64,000 nt of DNA from Bradyrhizobium lablabi (GCF_018131005.1 NZ_JAFCJK010000009.1:62001-126000), one strand, 5' to 3'; shown: positions 44,775 through 55,047, numbered from the stretch's first letter. Translations and numbers: made by a program. The notes: generated from the letters alone by a model not told the origin.

Positions 44775-45002
44775 CCCAGCTTCTCGCCAGACCAAGACGC
44801 TCTGCAGGGCGATCGGAGGGCACGGCGTGCTCTCGGCTCCTTCGCCTTCTCGTCAGTACGCGGTCTGCAAGACATGATGGCCGACGCCTGCATCCGGGAC
44901 AGCGAGGCCTGGGTCCAGGCAAAGGCGCCCTTAGTCGAGAGCCATAAGCGGCCACTGGCGCAGCGTTGAGCGTTGCGGCAGTGATCCTTCACTACCATGC
45001 GC

Positions 45003-46604
45003 CTACGGATCAATCAGGACGCCCGGGTTGAGCATGCCCTGCGGATCCAGTTCCCGCTTGGCTGCCCGTAGTGCGGCGGCGAAAAGCTCCGGCCGTTGCC
45101 GATCGTACCACGGTCTGTGATCGCGGCCGACGGCATGATGATGTGTGATGGTGCCACCTGCCGCGATCAATGCGTCGCTCGCCGCATTCTTGATGGACTG
45201 CCACTGCTCCAGCAGTACGCCGTGGCGACCAAGACCGTGGAAAGTGAAATAGGGTGCAGGCCCGTCCGGGTAGACGTGAGTGAAGCGGCAGGTGACTTCA
45301 CCCTTAACGCCAGTTGCTTCCAGAATGGCGCGCTCGGTCGCCGCCTTGACGTTGTCGTGTAGGTTTTCGAACTGGTCCCAGGTGACGGCAGTCTCGAACG
45401 TGTCGTTGATGAGCCCCGCGGGCGTCAGAAATTCCCGCGCATAGGGCATGCGAATAAATGCATTGCGCCAGATGCCCGCCGCGCCTTCCAGATGCGCATC
45501 ACCGGTGGCCTTCGCAGGCTCCTGTGTTCCCCGGTGGTCGGTGCAGCATTCGAGGGCGCGCGCGATCCGGGCGTCCAGCGGATGATCGCCCGACTCGAAT
45601 GCGAGCACCATGATGGCAACGCTGCCGTCGGCGGCGCCGGTGTTGAAGGCCTCCTGCGGGTCCAGGATCCGGCAGTTTGATGGATACAGGCCCGCTTGCG
45701 CGACCGCACGCACGGCGCGCGCGGCATCGAAGAACGAGGGAAATCGAACTGATGCGCTGGCGCGGAATTTCGGACGGGGCTGCAATCGCATCCACGCGCG
45801 CGAAATCACACCCAAAATGCCTTCCGCGCCAATGAACATGCGGTCGGGACTGGGACCTGCACCCGACCCGGGAAGCCGGCGTGTTTCCACGATACCAACC
45901 GGGGTCACGACGCGCAGGCTTTCGACGAAATCGTCGATATGGGTATGAAGACTGGCGAAATGGCCACCCGATCTCGTCGCAATCCAGCCGCCGAGGGATG
46001 AATATGCAAAACTCTGCGGAAAATGCCGCAGCGTGAACCCATGCGGCTTGAGCTGGTTTTCCAGGGACGGGCCGTAGGTTCCGGCTTCGATCGACGCAGC
46101 GCGCGACACCGGGTCGACTTCGATGATTTTGGAGAGATTGCGCAGATCGAGGGTGATGGACGCCTTATGCTTGATGCCATCAACGCGCGGTTCGACGCCG
46201 CCGCAGACGCTCGAGCCGCCTCCAAAGGGCGTCAGAGACGCGCCGACAGAACCCGCCCAGTCCATCACGGCGGAAATGTCCGCCTCCTCGCGCGGATACG
46301 ACACGACGTCGGGCACGCAATCGTAGTCGCCGAGCATCGCTCTGACGTAATCCGGATATGACTTGCCATAGGTGTGCGCGGCGCGATCGTAGCGTTCCGT
46401 CGTACAGAAGGGGGCCAGCGAAGCTGGCGGCAGCACGCGCGGCTCTCGCAAGGAGAGGTCTTCAAGGCGCGGGATTGCGATCGTATCGAACTCGCCAGTT
46501 CCAAACATCGCATGATAGCGGCCCAGGATAAACTTTCGCTCCTCCCCGCTCATGCCTTCACCTTCGCGTCCCCACCCGTAATGTTTTAGCCTTGCGCCAA
46601 CCAT
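45003..46604 (-). CDS. FAD-linked oxidase (alkyldihydroxyacetonephosphate synthase-like)
   Basis: 533 residues from MVGARLKHYGWG behind GGGAGGGG. The FAD-binding PCMH domain (about residues 110-290) shows LTPFGGGSSVCGG and the SLGGWIATRSGGH loop. A long cap domain follows. The C-terminal AGGTITHHHAVGRDH and LDPQGMLNPGVLI match the family. In eukaryotes it makes ether lipids; the bacterial substrate is uncertain (a 2-hydroxy acid or alkyl-DHAP-type donor). Monocistronic. Confidence 0.87.
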   Translation of the reverse strand: MVGARLKHYGWGREGEGMSGEERKFILGRYHAMFGTGEFDTIAIPRLEDLSLREPRVLPPASLAPFCTTERYDRAAHTYGKSYPDYVRAMLGDYDCVPDVVSYPREEADISAVMDWAGSVGASLTPFGGGSSVCGGVEPRVDGIKHKASITLDLRNLSKIIEVDPVSRAASIEAGTYGPSLENQLKPHGFTLRHFPQSFAYSSLGGWIATRSGGHFASLHTHIDDFVESLRVVTPVGIVETRRLPGSGAGPSPDRMFIGAEGILGVISRAWMRLQPRPKFRASASVRFPSFFDAARAVRAVAQAGLYPSNCRILDPQEAFNTGAADGSVAIMVLAFESGDHPLDARIARALECCTDHRGTQEPAKATGDAHLEGAAGIWRNAFIRMPYAREFLTPAGLINDTFETAVTWDQFENLHDNVKAATERAILEATGVKGEVTCRFTHVYPDGPAPYFTFHGLGRHGVLLEQWQSIKNAASDALIAAGGTITHHHAVGRDHRPWYDRQRPELFAAALRAAKRELDPQGMLNPGVLIDP

Positions 46605-47074
46605 GAGCGTCCCCTCCCGTTTCCATTCGAGAGTTTCGATTCTGAACCGGAGCGCCGCTGAGGCGAACTCGTTCAATCAAAACGATATGCTTCCGAGAGG
46701 CAACGTGAAAGAGCGCCGATGGCACAATCTATCTCGCGCGAGCGGCGGACCTAACCCCGGTCTAGCCATTTCAAAACGGTTCCCTTTGATGCGAGCTTTC
46801 GGATTGCGATCGAGGCGAATCCGGACAATTGCTCCACCTTCACGGCAGCTCCGCTGCGTCCGCTCAATCCGTCCCCGGGACCTGGCAAGCAATCATTGTC
46901 TTCGCCTTAGCGGAGAACCTCCCTCCCCGCCTCGATCTACGCGCGTTTTCAATCTCAGATGCCGCGCCTCATCGGAATGCGCATCTAAGACCCCATGACG
47001 AGCACTTCCTGAAGCGCGGGCAAGAGTCACCTGCCTACCACTCCGGCGCTGAGCGCGAAGCACCATAAACACGT
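46605..47074. other. Intergenic, nothing recognised
   Basis: About 470 bases upstream of the FAD oxidase. It holds that gene's promoter; no coding or RNA feature is convincing. Confidence 0.35.
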
Positions 47075-47320
47075 TCAAGCCTTCTGGATGACGCCCAAAA
47101 CTGCGGCCGGACTCTCGCGCGGGCGACGCCAGACTATTTCGCCTCGATCTTCGGCGCAGCGCACGAGCATTTCTTCAAGGCGTTCGGCTTCTAGATACTC
47201 AGCGTGCAAACCGGCGATGATGCGCGCTCGCTCTTCCACTGAAAGACCGGCGCCGGTCTTCCCATACAGCGCCCCAAGCTCCGCCGTTGCCCTTGATACA
47301 ATCGCATCGGGCCAGCGCAT
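47075..47320 (-). CDS. Small hypothetical helical protein
   Basis: 81 residues starting MRWPDAIVSRATAEL. It is almost entirely helical (LSVEERARIIAGLHAEYLEAERLEEML), with a short basic end. No family is recognised. The amino-acid pattern is more protein-like than any overlapping frame. Confidence 0.45.
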   Translation of the reverse strand: MRWPDAIVSRATAELGALYGKTGAGLSVEERARIIAGLHAEYLEAERLEEMLVRCAEDRGEIVWRRPRESPAAVLGVIQKA

Positions 47321-48490
47321 AAATCAGAATGCTTCATCAAGCTCACCCGAACGGCCGCCTTCGAAAAACCCCTTCCGCTTTGGATATTCGTGTCCCCTTG
47401 AATATCTGGCAAAGCGTCTGTCGCCATCACATGCGTGTTTAGTTGCCGGTACAAACGAGTCACACGTCCTCGCTCTTCAAACCCGCGGTCTGGGTGAAAT
47501 GTCCGCTTTGCGTGGGCGGCCCGGCGGCGGATTGGCAAGGGGGGCTTTGCCGCCGGGCCTAATCGGCGCTCTCAAACATGCTCCGACTATCAGCAGGCTA
47601 GGCCGGGACCGCCTCCGGCAATTTGCGATCGCTCAAGTTTTGTTCAACCCTGATAAGCACGAGGCATAGTCTCAAGCCAAAGGCCCCAGCTCAGAAAGGG
47701 ATGCGTCATGGGCCTTCACTCCCGGAAGGAACGCGCAGAAGCTGCTCGTACATCCTCCACTCCCGACTCTGCCCATGTCGCCCAAGGTATCACCACGGTG
47801 AACATACTACGTTCTCGTCCAGTAATCCTTGGCTTCAGGCCCCTTCAGAATCTCCCCGACCCTCTCGTCGATTATGGTGACGTTCGCCAGATTATATTCC
47901 GGCTGCCGCTAGCGGCGCCCACACCCAGCTTCATCGAAAAGGCGATCTCATCTACGCACCTCCATCATCGTCACGATCAGTCTTGCGGTTTTTCGAAACC
48001 GACGACCGAGACCATGCTGCGTGATGTCGCTCGCCACAATGGGTTGCGTCACGTCACGCGCTGTCGATGTTCTACCTATGGCGCCCCGCATGTCCTCGAG
48101 GATGCGATCGAGTCTCCGCAGGCACCGCGCTTGTGATCCCTCTCGTTCTCCACGACTCCGACCTACTCCGGCGTCGCGACCGTCACCGACAAGACCTGTC
48201 GCAGAGCGGACCGATTGACGGACGAATCAGGCTAGTTTCGGCGCCATACGTGCGGCACGTGTTGCCCACATGAACGCGTTCATAAATCGTACTTTGAAGG
48301 TTTTTTCGCCATACTTCTTAATTACCAACCAACTCAGCAGTTGGGGGGCATTCGTATTTGAATTCCCACTGCTTTGAAATCTGCTTGCGGCCCTCGGCTG
48401 TGAGCATGCGGTATGTTGCGCGCCTTCGCGGTGTGCGGCAGTGGAATTTCCCCATATTCAACAACAGGCCTCCATAAGGAGATCTCAAGA
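47321..48490. other. Long gap before the secreted repeat protein
   Basis: About 1.2 kb. Frames on both strands are poor; none resembles a known protein. The last 200 bases are AT-rich with a small hairpin (CCAACT/AGTTGG) near 48340 and probably hold the promoter of the gene at 48491. Confidence 0.35.
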
Positions 48491-50770
48491 ATGGCCACAA
48501 CTGCGTTGACTGATGCTATCTATCAAAACACGGTAGGGAACAGCGAAGGATTCCCCCTAGGCGTCCCCACAAACTGGTCTTGGTATAAGGGCACCGACGG
48601 CTCTACGGGGGACACCCCTCCTTCCGATTTCACGGCCGTCACGGGGTGGGGACAAGTTTATCCCCAGTCGGGGGCGACAGCCAGTTCCAATCCGAGCTCC
48701 AGTGTTCAGATAGCGAATTTCCAGACCTGGGTGCATCTCACGAGCGGTGCCTGGGTCCAGGTACAAAATCAGTCGACGAACCCCATCGACGGGTCCCATT
48801 TTCTCGCTGATTTTTCTGGAAGCTCTGCATGGAAGGAGACAACATTATCGGACGGCAGCGTAAGCGTGGATGCGCCGAAAAGTGGATACAACGACCATTT
48901 TTGGCCGTCCGCACGCGGAACTTACGCGGCCGGAACGATCGATGGTGTCTTCGTTGAAGCGAATATGAAGACTGACGATCCGAACGCAAATCTCGTGGCC
49001 AATCTGGGCGCCGATTGGTGGCGTAGCGCCACTGCTCCATACGTGGACGGGTTTGCCAACAATCCCAGCCCCGGGATGAGCGATTGGGTCAAACTGACAA
49101 CTGATTGGAAGACTCTCTATTACACGTCGGTCAGTCCGCAGACCTTGCAGGCCAATCCGCCGCCTCCCCTACTGGCCGGCACCACACCGACGCAGCCAAC
49201 CACGCCCCCCCCCCCCGACACGCCCACGACCCCCGACATTGCGCCGGCGGTGACGCAGGCGTCTGCATCGCCGGGGACGGGAAGCGAGCATGCTGGCGAT
49301 ACCATCACATTGACGCTCGGCTTCAATGAGGCTGTGACGGTGACGGGCAAGCCGACGCTGTCGCTCAATGATGGCGCTACGGCCACCTACGTTAGTGGCT
49401 CGGGCACAAGTACGCTCACCTTCAAGACGACTGTCGCGTCGACCGACACCAATACCTCGGCGCTCGCCATCACAGGAGTCAATCTTCCGAGCGGTACGAG
49501 CATCAAGGATTCATCGGGTATTGCGGCGAACCTCGCGGGCGCGGTGAAGACTTTCACCGGTCTCCAGATCAATCCGGTGCTGCCGGCGGTGAGCCAGGCC
49601 ACTGCCTCGCCGGGGACTGGCACCGAGCATGTCGGCGATACCATCACGTTGACGCTCGGCTTCAATGAGGCTGTGACGGTGACGGGCAAGCCGACGCTGT
49701 CGCTCAATGATGGCGCCACCGCCACCTACGTTGGTGGCTCGGGCACGAGTGCGCTCACCTTCAAAACGACTGTCGCGTCGACCGACACCAATACCTCGGC
49801 GCTCGCCATTAAAGGAGTCAATCTTCCGAGCGGTACGAGCATCAAGGATTCATCTGGTGTTTCGGCGAACCTCGCGGGCGCGGTGAAGACTTTCACCGGT
49901 CTCCAGATCGATCCGACACCCTTGTCGCCTACCTCACCAACCTCGCCAACTCCACCAACCTCACCGTCATCGCCATCGGTGACCACGCCGGTCCTCGCCA
50001 TCGCGGATAAGTCGCTTTCGGTGACGAAAGGAGGCGGTACGGTCGACTTGGGGGTCAAGGTGACAACGTCCGATTCCAACGATGTCGTGACGGTGAACAT
50101 CAGGGGCTTGCCCAGATACGAGACGATCACCGACGCTCTCGATGGTCAGACGTTTCGGGGCAAGAACATCACTTTGACGGCCGCGCAGGTCGCCAGCGGA
50201 CTGACGCTGCAATCGAACTACCGGGGCTGGGCCGATCCGGTCGCGACGCTCTCGCTGACGGCCACCGCGAAGGACCCAGTCACCGGCGCTGTTGCGACCT
50301 CCGCGCGGCAGACCATCACTGTGAAGGATCCTGCGCCTGCAACCGCCACCTCAGCTCCGCAAACCACCACGGCGACGGAACACCCGCACGCGACCGGCAC
50401 AAGCACTGGGTCCCTCGCCGGCCACGGCTCTGCGCCGTGGAACAAGCATCAGGAGCCGGTCAGCAGCGCCGCGACGACGTCAGCGCCGCGGCCGGTCAAT
50501 GTGGCGGATCACTCTGCGCTGTTTAACCAGATCAGGGACCTGGTCGCCGGCGGCCTTGCGACCTCCACGCCGCAACAGCCGGCCACAATGACGGATCACC
50601 CGTCTACGCCCGGCGCGACCACAGCATCCCTGGCAAGCCAGAGCTTTGCATTGCTGAACCAGTATCTGGCCGGCAACACCGGCCGCGTCGATCACGGTCA
50701 GATCGTGGCGGCCGTGTCGAACGGACCCACCTGGGGTCAAGACTCGTTCCTCACCAAACCGCAGCATTGA
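48491..50770 (+). CDS. Large secreted repeat protein, probable type I secretion substrate
   Basis: 759 residues from ATG 48491 behind AGGAGAT. No signal peptide. Residues 1-230 form a Trp/Ser-rich domain of unknown kind. A Pro/Thr linker (about 230-255) is partly coded by 12 consecutive C. Then come two nearly identical 113-residue Ig-like repeats (about 252-474, each with TITLTLGFNEAVTVTGKPTL), a Pro/Ser/Thr linker, a cadherin-like module (about 498-600), and a low-complexity Ala/Thr/His tail. RTX nonapeptides are absent. The exporter and HlyD genes downstream imply export through a type I system. Confidence 0.75.
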   Translation: MATTALTDAIYQNTVGNSEGFPLGVPTNWSWYKGTDGSTGDTPPSDFTAVTGWGQVYPQSGATASSNPSSSVQIANFQTWVHLTSGAWVQVQNQSTNPIDGSHFLADFSGSSAWKETTLSDGSVSVDAPKSGYNDHFWPSARGTYAAGTIDGVFVEANMKTDDPNANLVANLGADWWRSATAPYVDGFANNPSPGMSDWVKLTTDWKTLYYTSVSPQTLQANPPPPLLAGTTPTQPTTPPPPDTPTTPDIAPAVTQASASPGTGSEHAGDTITLTLGFNEAVTVTGKPTLSLNDGATATYVSGSGTSTLTFKTTVASTDTNTSALAITGVNLPSGTSIKDSSGIAANLAGAVKTFTGLQINPVLPAVSQATASPGTGTEHVGDTITLTLGFNEAVTVTGKPTLSLNDGATATYVGGSGTSALTFKTTVASTDTNTSALAIKGVNLPSGTSIKDSSGVSANLAGAVKTFTGLQIDPTPLSPTSPTSPTPPTSPSSPSVTTPVLAIADKSLSVTKGGGTVDLGVKVTTSDSNDVVTVNIRGLPRYETITDALDGQTFRGKNITLTAAQVASGLTLQSNYRGWADPVATLSLTATAKDPVTGAVATSARQTITVKDPAPATATSAPQTTTATEHPHATGTSTGSLAGHGSAPWNKHQEPVSSAATTSAPRPVNVADHSALFNQIRDLVAGGLATSTPQQPATMTDHPSTPGATTASLASQSFALLNQYLAGNTGRVDHGQIVAAVSNGPTWGQDSFLTKPQH
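49205..49216. repeat. Poly-C tract of 12 bases in the coding sequence
   Basis: Twelve C in frame code PPPP in the linker of the secreted repeat protein. Tracts of this length are prone to slippage, which would shift the frame and remove everything downstream. Confidence 0.85.
49244..49913 (+). repeat. Two tandem 339-bp coding repeats
   Basis: Copy 1 spans 49244-49582 and copy 2 begins at 49583, offset by exactly 339 bases (113 codons). The copies are nearly identical in DNA, which points to recent duplication or gene conversion. Confidence 0.9.
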
Positions 50771-50777
50771 ACCGCTT

Positions 50778-50808
50778 CCGCACCTGGGCGCTCGGCGCCC
50801 GGGTGCGG
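50778..50808 (+). terminator. Hairpin after the repeat-protein gene
   Basis: CCGCACCTGGGCG pairs with CGCCCGGGTGCGG (one G-U) around a 5-base loop, 7 bases after the stop. TTTT occurs only further on, so it may attenuate rather than fully stop transcription into the exporter gene. Confidence 0.5.
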
Positions 50809-50879
50809 GGCGCCGTCAGTTTTGGAATCAATGGAAGGAACATGAGCGCGGCCGGGTAGCTGCGTAAGGTTTGGTAACA

Positions 50880-53633
50880 ATGGCGATGCAGAATGGGAAT
50901 GCCCACGCCGCAGATCTGGGGCTTCGCGCGCTGGCTCTGTTCCTGCGCCTTCATGGCGTAAATGCCGAGCCCGACCAGCTCCGCGATCACTGCGGGAGCA
51001 GTGCCATCGGCATCCGCGCGATGCTTCGCTGTGCAGGCGAACTCGGGGTCAAAGTCCGTTCGTGCACAACACGTTGGAAGCGACTTGCAGATCTCCAGCT
51101 GCCTGGAATCGCTTCACTTCGCGATGGCGGATTTCTCCTTCTCGGCAAGGTCGACGACCACGCAGCGCTTGTGCTGCATCCAACCGCGTCGCGACCGAAA
51201 GTGTTAACGCGCGCGGAATTCGAAGAAATCTGGGACGGCGGTTTGATCCTGGCCGGATCACAAAATCTCGCGAACCGCATGCTTCATTCCCTTGCCGGCA
51301 TGAGTTTCCGCGGGCGCGAGCTGGCGGGGCGTGTCGGCGATGCCGTGATGCGTGCCCGCGATCCCATGAAGCGTGCCCAGGATGCCTTGAAGGGTGCCTG
51401 GGATGCTTTGATGCGTATCCGCGACACAGTGATGCGCTCCCGTTTCGCCGATCGAAGCGATATGGCCGTGCAGTCGGTGAGCAGCGGATCTCAGGTGGAA
51501 GGCAGCGATACGGAGACCGGCGATGAATCCGGGCTCATCGCCACGGCGATCTTGCTCCGTTGCCATGGCATCGCGGCGGACCCGGGCCAGATCCAACATC
51601 GGATGGGTACGGCGCGCGTCGGTGTTGCCGAAATCCTGCGCTGTGCCAAGGAATTCGGGCTCAAGGCGCGGTCACAGCGGACGAGCTGGAACAGGCTTGC
51701 CGTGACTCCGCTGCCGGGAATCGCCGTGCTGCGCGACCGCGGATTCCTGATCCTCGGCAAGGTCATCGACGACACTCTCCTCGTTCAACGACCGTTGTCT
51801 CCCCGACCTGAAGCCATGACGCAGGCCGAACTCGAGGCAATCTGGGGCGGCGACATTATCCTGATGACCCGGCGCGCGTCCCTGACGGATCTCTCGCGAC
51901 GCTTCGATATCGGCTGGTTTGTGGGCGCGGTTCACAAGTATCGCCGCCTTCTCGGCGAAGTGCTGGTCGCGTCGTTTTTCCTTCAGGTGTTTGCCCTCGT
52001 CTCGCCGTTATTCTTCCAGGTGGTCATCGACAAGGTGCTCGTGCATCGAAGCATGAGCACGCTCGACGTTCTGGTCGTAGGCCTTGTCGCGCTGACCGTG
52101 TTCGAGACCGTTCTCGGCACACTGCGCGTCTATCTGTTCGCGCACACGACAAACCGCATCGACGTCGAACTTGGCGCGCGGCTGTTTCGCCACCTCATGG
52201 CGTTGCCGATCGCCTATTTCCAGACACGTCGCGTCGGGGATTCGGTCGCACGCGTCCGCGAGCTCGAGAATATCCGCCAGTTCTTGACCAGCTCGGCGCT
52301 CACGCTCGTGATCGATCTGCTGTTCACCGTCGTTTTCCTTGTGGTGATGTTCTATTACTCGACGCCTCTAACGCTGATTGTTCTGGCGTCGTTCCCGTTC
52401 TACATCGGCATATCTGCGGGTGCCGCGCCCCTGTTTCGCCGGCGCCTCGATGAGAAGTTCAATCGTGGCTCCGAGAATCAGGCCTTCCTGGTCGAGAGTG
52501 TGACGGGTGTCGAGACGCTGAAGGCCATGGCGGTCGAGCCGCAGATGCAAGTCCGCTGGGAGGAGCAGCTCGCCGCCTATGTCGGCGCCAGCTTCCGTGT
52601 GCTCAGTCTGAACAATACGGCAAGCCAAGCGGTGCAGATGATCAACAAGCTGGTCGTCGCCGCAACCCTTTATTTCGGCGCCAAGCTCGTGATCGGCGGA
52701 GACCTGACCGTGGGCGAACTCGTCGCGTTCAACATGCTGGCGGCGCGCGTGAGCATGCCGGTGTTGCGGCTCGCGCAGCTCTGGCAGGATTTCCACCAGG
52801 CCCGTCTGTCGATCGATCGCCTCGGCGACATCCTCAACACCATTCCCGAGCCGAGCTTCAATCCCGGCCGGGCCGCGCTGCCACCGATCCGCGGGCAGGT
52901 CACATTCGAGCATGCGACGTTTCGCTACCGCATCGACGGCCCGGAGGTGCTGCACGACGTATCGTTCAGCGTCGAGCCCGGGCAGGTCGTCGGCATGGTG
53001 GGCTCCTCTGGCTCGGGCAAGAGCACTGTCACCAAACTCATCCAGCGCCTCTATGTGCCGGAGAGCGGCCGTGTGCTGGTCGACGGCGTCGACCTCGCGA
53101 TGGTCGATCTGGCCTGGCTTCGACGCCAGATCGGCGTCGTGTTGCAGGAGAATGTGCTGTTCAACCGCTCTATTCGCGAGAACATCGCACTCGCCGATCC
53201 GGGTATACCCATGGAGCGGGTCATTGAAGCGGCAACGCTCGCCGGCGCTCACGACTTCATCCTGGAACTGCCCGAGGGTTATGACACCATCGTGGGCGAA
53301 CGCGGCAGCGGTTTGTCCGGCGGCCAGCGCCAGCGCGTCGCGATCGCGCGCGCGCTCATCACCGATCCGCGCATCCTTATCCTCGACGAAGCGACCAGCG
53401 CCCTCGATTACGAAAGCGAGCGCGCCATCCAGCAGAACATGAGGCGAATTGCCGCCGGACGAACCGTGTTCGTCATCGCACATCGGCTCTCCACCGTGCG
53501 CAATGCGAACCGGATCATCACGCTCGAGCATGGCCGCATCGTCGAGGACGGCAGCCATGATGAGCTGATCCGCTCGAACGGACGTTACGCAAACCTCCAC
53601 TATCTGCAGGCCGGACTCCATGACGTCCGCTAG
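50880..53633 (+). CDS. Type I secretion ABC exporter with two tandem C39-like domains
   Basis: 917 residues from ATG 50880. Two C39 peptidase-like domains (CLDs) lie at about residues 5-125 and 205-330. Both lack the catalytic Cys, so they bind substrate rather than cut. A five-unit heptad repeat links them. Six transmembrane helices follow (about 345-640). The ATPase domain has GSSGSGKST (about 708-716), LSGGQRQR near 810 and ILILDEATSALD. It resembles HlyB/LapB-type exporters, which carry a single CLD. It pairs with the HlyD gene overlapping its end. No TolC gene is in view. Confidence 0.88.
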   Translation: MAMQNGNAHAADLGLRALALFLRLHGVNAEPDQLRDHCGSSAIGIRAMLRCAGELGVKVRSCTTRWKRLADLQLPGIASLRDGGFLLLGKVDDHAALVLHPTASRPKVLTRAEFEEIWDGGLILAGSQNLANRMLHSLAGMSFRGRELAGRVGDAVMRARDPMKRAQDALKGAWDALMRIRDTVMRSRFADRSDMAVQSVSSGSQVEGSDTETGDESGLIATAILLRCHGIAADPGQIQHRMGTARVGVAEILRCAKEFGLKARSQRTSWNRLAVTPLPGIAVLRDRGFLILGKVIDDTLLVQRPLSPRPEAMTQAELEAIWGGDIILMTRRASLTDLSRRFDIGWFVGAVHKYRRLLGEVLVASFFLQVFALVSPLFFQVVIDKVLVHRSMSTLDVLVVGLVALTVFETVLGTLRVYLFAHTTNRIDVELGARLFRHLMALPIAYFQTRRVGDSVARVRELENIRQFLTSSALTLVIDLLFTVVFLVVMFYYSTPLTLIVLASFPFYIGISAGAAPLFRRRLDEKFNRGSENQAFLVESVTGVETLKAMAVEPQMQVRWEEQLAAYVGASFRVLSLNNTASQAVQMINKLVVAATLYFGAKLVIGGDLTVGELVAFNMLAARVSMPVLRLAQLWQDFHQARLSIDRLGDILNTIPEPSFNPGRAALPPIRGQVTFEHATFRYRIDGPEVLHDVSFSVEPGQVVGMVGSSGSGKSTVTKLIQRLYVPESGRVLVDGVDLAMVDLAWLRRQIGVVLQENVLFNRSIRENIALADPGIPMERVIEAATLAGAHDFILELPEGYDTIVGERGSGLSGGQRQRVAIARALITDPRILILDEATSALDYESERAIQQNMRRIAAGRTVFVIAHRLSTVRNANRIITLEHGRIVEDGSHDELIRSNGRYANLHYLQAGLHDVR
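51336..51440 (+). repeat. Five 21-bp repeats coding heptads
   Basis: GDAVMRA, RDPMKRA, QDALKGA, WDALMRI and RDTVMRS follow one another without interruption. They form an amphipathic helix or short coiled coil between the two C39-like domains of the exporter. Confidence 0.8.
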
Positions 53634-55047
53634 CCGAAACATCGTCCCTTTTCCGAAGCGCGAACCCCGCCGCCGCGAGGAAGAAATTGCGTTCCTGCCG
53701 GCGGCGCTGGAGATCACCGAATCGCCGCCGTCGCCGATCGGGCGTGCGATCGGCGCGAGCATCATCGCGGTGTTCTGCATCGCGTTGGCGTGGGCCTCGT
53801 TCGGCAGCGTCGATATCGTTGCCACCGCGACCGGCAAGATCATGCCGGGCGGGCGCACCAAGCTGATCCAGCCGTTCGAGACCGGCGTTGTCCGCGCCAT
53901 CCACGTCCGCGACGGACAGAGCGTCAAGGCCGGCGATATCCTGATCGAACTCGACCCGACGATGACGGAGGCCGAACAGGAGCGCCAGAGAGCCGATCTC
54001 GTTGCGGCCGAGCTCGACGTCGCGCGGCTACGCGCGGCGCTCGCGGAGGATCCGCTTGCCGCATTCCGGCCGCCGCAGAGCGCGGGCGCCGCGGAGATCG
54101 AAATGCATCGTCAGTTTCTGATCAGCCAGCGCGCCGAACAGAACGCCAAGCTCGCCGAGATCGAGCGCCAGCAAGGCCAGAAGGACGCGGAACGGGCGAC
54201 CATGTCGGCGAGCGTTGCGAAGCTGCAGGCGACGATCCCGGTGCTGCAAGAGCGTGTCGACATTCGCAAGAATCTCGTCGAGAAGGCACTGGCCTCGAAG
54301 GTCGTCTATCTCTCCGAGTATCAGGAACTGGTCGGCCTCCAGCAGGATCTCGTCCTGCAGCAGAGTCGGCTGCGCGAAGCAGATGCGGCCATCGCCCTGC
54401 TGAGGGAAACGAAAGACAAGACCGCCGCGGAGTATCGGCGCGCGACCTATGATGCGCTCGCGAAAGCCGAGCAGAAGGCTGCGAGCGCCCAGCAGGAGGT
54501 GATCAAGGCAGAGAGGCGCACGAAACTCCAGCAATTGGCCGCACCGGTCGATGGCGTCGTGCAGCAACTCGCTGTTCATACGGTGGGAGGCGTCGTGACG
54601 CCCGCCCAGGCGCTGGCCGTGGTGGTTCCGAGCGAGAGCCAGCTCGAGATCGAGGCCATGCTCTCCAACCGTGACATCGGATTCGTCCATCCGGGACAGA
54701 AGGCGGAGATCAAGGTCGATACGTTCACCTTCACGCGCTACGGACTCCTTCACGGGGAAGTGCTCAGCGTGTCGTCCGACGCCATCACACGCGACAGGCA
54801 GCTGGGCGGGTCCAATGACCGGGCGGCGGGATCAGCGCAGAGCAGCAGCGAGCCGAAAGGCCAAGAGCTGGAATATGCCGCGCGCATTTCACTCGACCGA
54901 TCTTACATGCAGATCGAGGACAAGCTCGTCAAGCTCGGTCCCGGCATGGCGGTGACGGTCGAGATCAAGACCGGCGCGCGCAAGATCCTCAGCTACCTGC
55001 TCTCGCCGCTTGCGAGATACAAGCAGGAAGCGTTGCGGGAGCGGTAG
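53620..55047 (+). CDS. HlyD-family type I secretion membrane fusion protein
   Basis: 475 residues. One N-terminal transmembrane helix (about residues 45-65), then a lipoyl-like half (GGRTKLIQPFETGVVRAIHV), long coiled coils (about 115-285), the second lipoyl half (APVDGVVQQLAVHTVGGVV) and a C-terminal beta-barrel. This is the standard periplasmic adaptor that bridges the ABC exporter and an outer-membrane TolC. Its start overlaps the exporter's 3' end by 14 bases. Confidence 0.9.
   Translation: MTSASRNIVPFPKREPRRREEEIAFLPAALEITESPPSPIGRAIGASIIAVFCIALAWASFGSVDIVATATGKIMPGGRTKLIQPFETGVVRAIHVRDGQSVKAGDILIELDPTMTEAEQERQRADLVAAELDVARLRAALAEDPLAAFRPPQSAGAAEIEMHRQFLISQRAEQNAKLAEIERQQGQKDAERATMSASVAKLQATIPVLQERVDIRKNLVEKALASKVVYLSEYQELVGLQQDLVLQQSRLREADAAIALLRETKDKTAAEYRRATYDALAKAEQKAASAQQEVIKAERRTKLQQLAAPVDGVVQQLAVHTVGGVVTPAQALAVVVPSESQLEIEAMLSNRDIGFVHPGQKAEIKVDTFTFTRYGLLHGEVLSVSSDAITRDRQLGGSNDRAAGSAQSSSEPKGQELEYAARISLDRSYMQIEDKLVKLGPGMAVTVEIKTGARKILSYLLSPLARYKQEALRER

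Noticed and set aside
47708..48136. 142-codon plus-strand frame
   Set aside because: No ribosome site and no recognisable motif; composition not protein-like at the C-terminal half.
51336..51440. Five short repeats as a CRISPR-like array
   Set aside because: The repeats are contiguous, in frame and lack spacers; they encode a heptad linker.
52368..53927. 519-codon open frame on the minus strand
   Set aside because: It runs antisense to the exporter and HlyD genes, which have clear motifs. Its composition is that of a shadow frame in GC-rich DNA.
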